35,689 nucleotides of DNA from Pelagimonas varians (GTDB taxonomy: Bacteria; Pseudomonadota; Alphaproteobacteria; Rhodobacterales; Rhodobacteraceae). The notes beneath the pieces were generated by a model. That model did no database searches, was not told where the DNA came from, and worked only from the letters and a program-made list of their open reading frames with translations. Positions 33,414-35,689 of this stretch are shown piece by piece. Numbering within the stretch: the stretch's first letter is position 1; every line of letters starts with the position of its first letter. A program made the translations under genes and the position numbers. The stretch is from positions 1-35,689 of the forward strand of contig NZ_QKMF01000027.1 in NCBI RefSeq assembly GCF_003208435.1. The letters are read 5' to 3'.

Positions 33414-34397
33414 TTATGCGGTCAGTTGGTGAAGATTTTTGGCATCCCAATGCAGACCAATCTGGTCGCCGGGGTGATGCGGGTTCGTGAAGTATATTGC
33501 TTCGGGCACCATGGCCGTCACCTCTTGGTCGCCTGAAATACGCGACAGCAACGAGACGTGAGTGCCTTGGTATTCAACGGCAGTCACCTGTGCGTCCAAA
33601 GTGCCTTTTTTTGGCGCAGTGACGGTGACAGCATCCGTGCGAATTGCGAAACAACCATTGGGTAGCGCGATCACGTTATGCCCACCCATAAACTGCGCCA
33701 CGAAACGGGTTTTAGGGGCGTTGAATACGTCGCGCGCAGGACCTGCCTGTTCGATCACAGCGTCATTCATCACGACGATTTCATCAGCCAGCGCCAATGC
33801 TTCATCTTGCCCGTGGGTGACATGAATAAAGCTGATCCCCAGTTCCTTTTGTAGCTTTTTGAGTTCGCCGCGCATTCGGATGCGTAAAAACGGATCGAGC
33901 GCAGACAGCGGTTCATCCAGCAACAAGACCTCAGGGCGAGTGATCAGTGCTCGGGCCAGCGCAACACGTTGTTGCTGTCCCCCGGACAGTTGGTCAGGCA
34001 GGCGGTCGGCCAGTATGGTCAGATCTACCAGTTCCAGCATCTCACCTGCTTTGGTGTGGCGTTCTTTGGGTTCCACCCCCTTCATTTTCAAACTAAAGGC
34101 AATGTTGTCGCGTACGCTAAGATGCGGAAACAAAGCATAATTCTGGAACATCATCGCGGTGCCACGCCGGGCTGGTGGCAGATCGGAGATATCGCGCCCA
34201 GACAACAAAATCGAACCTTCGGTCACGCTTTCATGGCCCGCGATCATCCTCAGGGTTGATGACTTTCCACAGCCCGAAGGCCCAAGAAGGCAGGTGTAGG
34301 AGGACGGTTGGAACCGATGTTGTATCGCATCTACTGCAACGTTCGGGCCATAGCGTTTGGTGACGTCCACCAGTTCCAGATCATGTTTTACAGTCAT
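33414..34397 (-). CDS. ABC transporter ATP-binding protein, PotA type
   Basis: A 327-residue ABC ATPase: Walker A GPSGCGKSS (39-47), Q-loop MFQNYALFP (about 83-91), signature LSGGQQQR (137-144), Walker B EVLLLDEP (156-163) and switch His195 (THGQDEA). A C-terminal TOBE-type domain follows (about 245-327). It is the first gene of the operon: ATPase, binding protein, two permeases, racemase. The ATG at 34397 has GGAG upstream. It shares a 220-bp promoter region with the divergent GntR regulator, which probably controls it. Confidence 0.94.
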   Translation of the reverse strand: MTVKHDLELVDVTKRYGPNVAVDAIQHRFQPSSYTCLLGPSGCGKSSTLRMIAGHESVTEGSILLSGRDISDLPPARRGTAMMFQNYALFPHLSVRDNIAFSLKMKGVEPKERHTKAGEMLELVDLTILADRLPDQLSGGQQQRVALARALITRPEVLLLDEPLSALDPFLRIRMRGELKKLQKELGISFIHVTHGQDEALALADEIVVMNDAVIEQAGPARDVFNAPKTRFVAQFMGGHNVIALPNGCFAIRTDAVTVTAPKKGTLDAQVTAVEYQGTHVSLLSRISGDQEVTAMVPEAIYFTNPHHPGDQIGLHWDAKNLHQLTA

Positions 34398-34531
34398 GTA
34401 CGCTCCTGTGTTGAAACAAGGTGGGCGCTTGTGATGACGTAAGTTCAAACAGTGCTTGCGGTTTTCGGGAAGAAGTCAGGCCGATGGCACAAAATTGAGC
34501 GGACAAATTCCGCGATGCGTAATTATTGGAC

Positions 34532-34558
34532 ACAATGTGAGCTGCGCATTGTATACAA
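34532..34558. promoter_or_regulatory. Candidate GntR operator between the divergent units
   Basis: TTGTATACAA (34549-34558) is a perfect 10-bp palindrome of the kind bound by GntR/FCD regulators. A second inverted pair, ACAATG/CATTGT (34532-34537 and 34547-34552), overlaps it. It lies about 60 bp upstream of gntR and 135 bp upstream of the transporter operon. Confidence 0.6.
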
Positions 34559-34619
34559 CTTTGGCGCATCTTGTTTACGCGGTATGCCTCTGGCATGAGT
34601 GATTCTGAAGGAAACACCC

Positions 34620-35327
34620 ATGTCGGCAATGCCCATCTCCACGCCCAAACCACAAGATGTCACACAAAAGGTAGCTGATGCGCTGGCGCTGGCGATCCAT
34701 GAGCATCGTCTCGCGCCGGGTACAAAGCTGGGCGAGGACGAAATTGGCGAAATCTACAACGTGTCTCGAACCGTTGTACGCGCGGCACTCCAATCCCTTG
34801 CGCATGTTCAGCTTGTGGAAATCCAGCGCAACAAGGGTGCCTTCGTCGCAAGTCCGACCCCGCGAGAGGCCCGCGAAGTGTTCGAAGCCCGCGCCTTACT
34901 GGAACCGCGCACCGCCCGCTCTGCCGCCAGCCGTGCCACCCCACACGACATTGAAATACTGAAAGATCACATCGCCCAAGAGCATGCAGCCATGGATGCT
35001 GGTGACAATGGTCGTGCGCTGAACCTGTCAGGGCGCTTCCATATCGAGCTTGCGCGGATCGCGGATCAGGACACGATCGGACGGTTTATCGAAACTTTGA
35101 TCGCACGCTCTTCGCTGGTCATAGCACTCTATTGGCGGCGCGAGAGCGCGCTATGTGAAAGTCACGCCCATCACGCCCTGGTGCAATCAATTGCCGATGG
35201 GGACGAACAGAACGCCGAAGAGTTGATGCGCAGCCACCTTGTCGATCTAAACTCGGCCCTCGATTTACGTGATCGCCCCGTTCAGGCGCAAAACCTGCGG
35301 GAATTGCTGCAAACGACCGCTGAATAG
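34620..35327 (+). CDS. GntR-family transcriptional regulator (FCD type)
   Basis: A 235-residue FadR-type GntR protein. The winged helix spans about residues 15-75 (LAPGTKLGEDEIGEIYNVSR and VVRAALQSLAHVQLVE), followed by an all-helical FCD ligand domain (FEARALLEPRTAR, SGRFHIELARIA and ESHAHHALVQSIADGD). The FCD His/Asp pattern suggests a metal and a small organic-acid ligand. The ATG at 34620 has GAAGGAAAC upstream. It is divergent from the PotABCD-type operon with racemase and is probably its regulator. Confidence 0.93.
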   Translation: MSAMPISTPKPQDVTQKVADALALAIHEHRLAPGTKLGEDEIGEIYNVSRTVVRAALQSLAHVQLVEIQRNKGAFVASPTPREAREVFEARALLEPRTARSAASRATPHDIEILKDHIAQEHAAMDAGDNGRALNLSGRFHIELARIADQDTIGRFIETLIARSSLVIALYWRRESALCESHAHHALVQSIADGDEQNAEELMRSHLVDLNSALDLRDRPVQAQNLRELLQTTAE

Positions 35328-35643
35328 CAAATCGGTCTGAAAGCCTTCTACGAAGGCTGCTTTAAAGAGGTATGCAAGCGTCGCTTGATCACTATTGCAC
35401 GGCCGTTTTGTCCCGCGCTGAACGGCTGCTTCAGGGAAGCCGCAATGCAGCAATCTGCTTGCTGATCATAGTCCGGTCAGGGTCCGAGTGGCGGGTTGAA
35501 TTGGAATCTATCGCAAAGATGCCGCGTACAGGAGACAGCAAGAAACGAACCCAATTTGATGAGCGGACTAGGACACGGCATGGACCTGTCGCGGTTTGAT
35601 GCCGCTCCTTTGATAGCATTTACTGCAACAAAGGAGACAGACT
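35328..35643. other. Intergenic region between gntR and an insertion sequence
   Basis: These 316 bp hold a terminator hairpin candidate at 35342-35358 and, to the right, probably the left end of an IS3-family element. I see no gene in between. Confidence 0.5.
35342..35363 (+). terminator. Candidate terminator of the GntR gene
   Basis: AGCCTTC pairs with GAAGGCT around TAC and is followed by GCTTTAAA, 15 bp after the gntR stop codon. The stem is good but the T-run short. Confidence 0.5.
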
Positions 35644-35689
35644 ATGGGACTGAAACGTACGGACGAATTTCGCCAAGATGCGGTGCGTA
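35581..35689 (+). mobile_element. Left part of an IS3-family insertion sequence
   Basis: The OrfA start at 35644 marks an insertion sequence that continues past the window. The left inverted repeat probably begins near 35581 (TGGACCTGTCGCGGTTTGAT), a TG-initial sequence at the usual distance from OrfA. Without the right end, the exact border and target duplication cannot be fixed. Confidence 0.55.
35644..35689 (+). CDS. IS3-family transposase OrfA, first 15 codons
   Basis: An ATG preceded by AAAGGAGACAGACT opens a frame reading MGLKRTDEFRQDAVR, the typical beginning of an IS3/IS911-type OrfA (helix-turn-helix DNA-binding subunit, normally about 90-100 residues, followed by OrfB through programmed frameshifting). 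The gene is cut by the window end, so its integrity is unknown. Confidence 0.8.
   Translation, partial: MGLKRTDEFRQDAVR

Overview
The window looks like a chromosomal segment of a marine alphaproteobacterium of the Rhodobacteraceae (Roseobacter group). The main reason is the housekeeping run on the minus strand, murA - DUF2948 - GNAT - hisD - UPF0262 - LMW phosphatase - infA - maf - rne/rng-like - yacG, a gene order I associate with that family. Moderate GC, short overlaps between co-directional genes (ATGA, TGATG) and the divergent zur-znuCB / znuA arrangement agree with this. I cannot name the genus.

Region 1 (1-16131) is mostly core genome. It opens with the 5' end of a sugar or polyol ABC transporter binding protein and its LacI-type regulator, with three palindromic operator candidates. 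A GNAT acetyltransferase follows, then the zinc uptake locus (zur-znuC-znuB divergent from znuA, with two Zur boxes between), the 5-oxoprolinase operon pxpB-pxpC-pxpA, and the housekeeping run. That run is interrupted by one opposite-strand sulfotransferase-like gene. Two abutting perfect 22-bp palindromes lie between infA and maf. The region closes with a tRNA-Thr(GGT).

Region 2 (16132-29687) is accessory. A tyrosine-recombinase pseudogene, broken by in-frame stops and one frameshift, starts about 80 bp downstream of the tRNA-Thr, which is the usual footprint of an integrated element. Next come a MarR regulator with a deiodinase-like thioredoxin-fold protein, an AraC regulator divergent from an exported M19 dipeptidase homologue and an OprB-like porin, a MarC membrane protein, a DUF3124 periplasmic protein with a D-aminoacylase-like amidohydrolase, and an exported class C beta-lactamase-fold serine hydrolase. 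The spacers are long (0.35-1.1 kb), gene-poor and built from degenerate dispersed repeats. Several enzymes here belong to families known to act on D-amino-acid or N-acyl-amino-acid compounds, so an outer-membrane/periplasmic scavenging set is a reasonable but unproven reading.

Region 3 (29688-35689) holds a five-gene minus-strand operon: a spermidine/putrescine-type ABC importer (ATPase, Tat-exported binding protein, two permeases) plus an Asp/Glu/hydantoin racemase. It is divergent from a GntR/FCD regulator with a palindromic operator candidate in the shared promoter. A strong hairpin sits between the binding-protein gene and the first permease gene. The window ends in the first codons of an IS3-type transposase OrfA.
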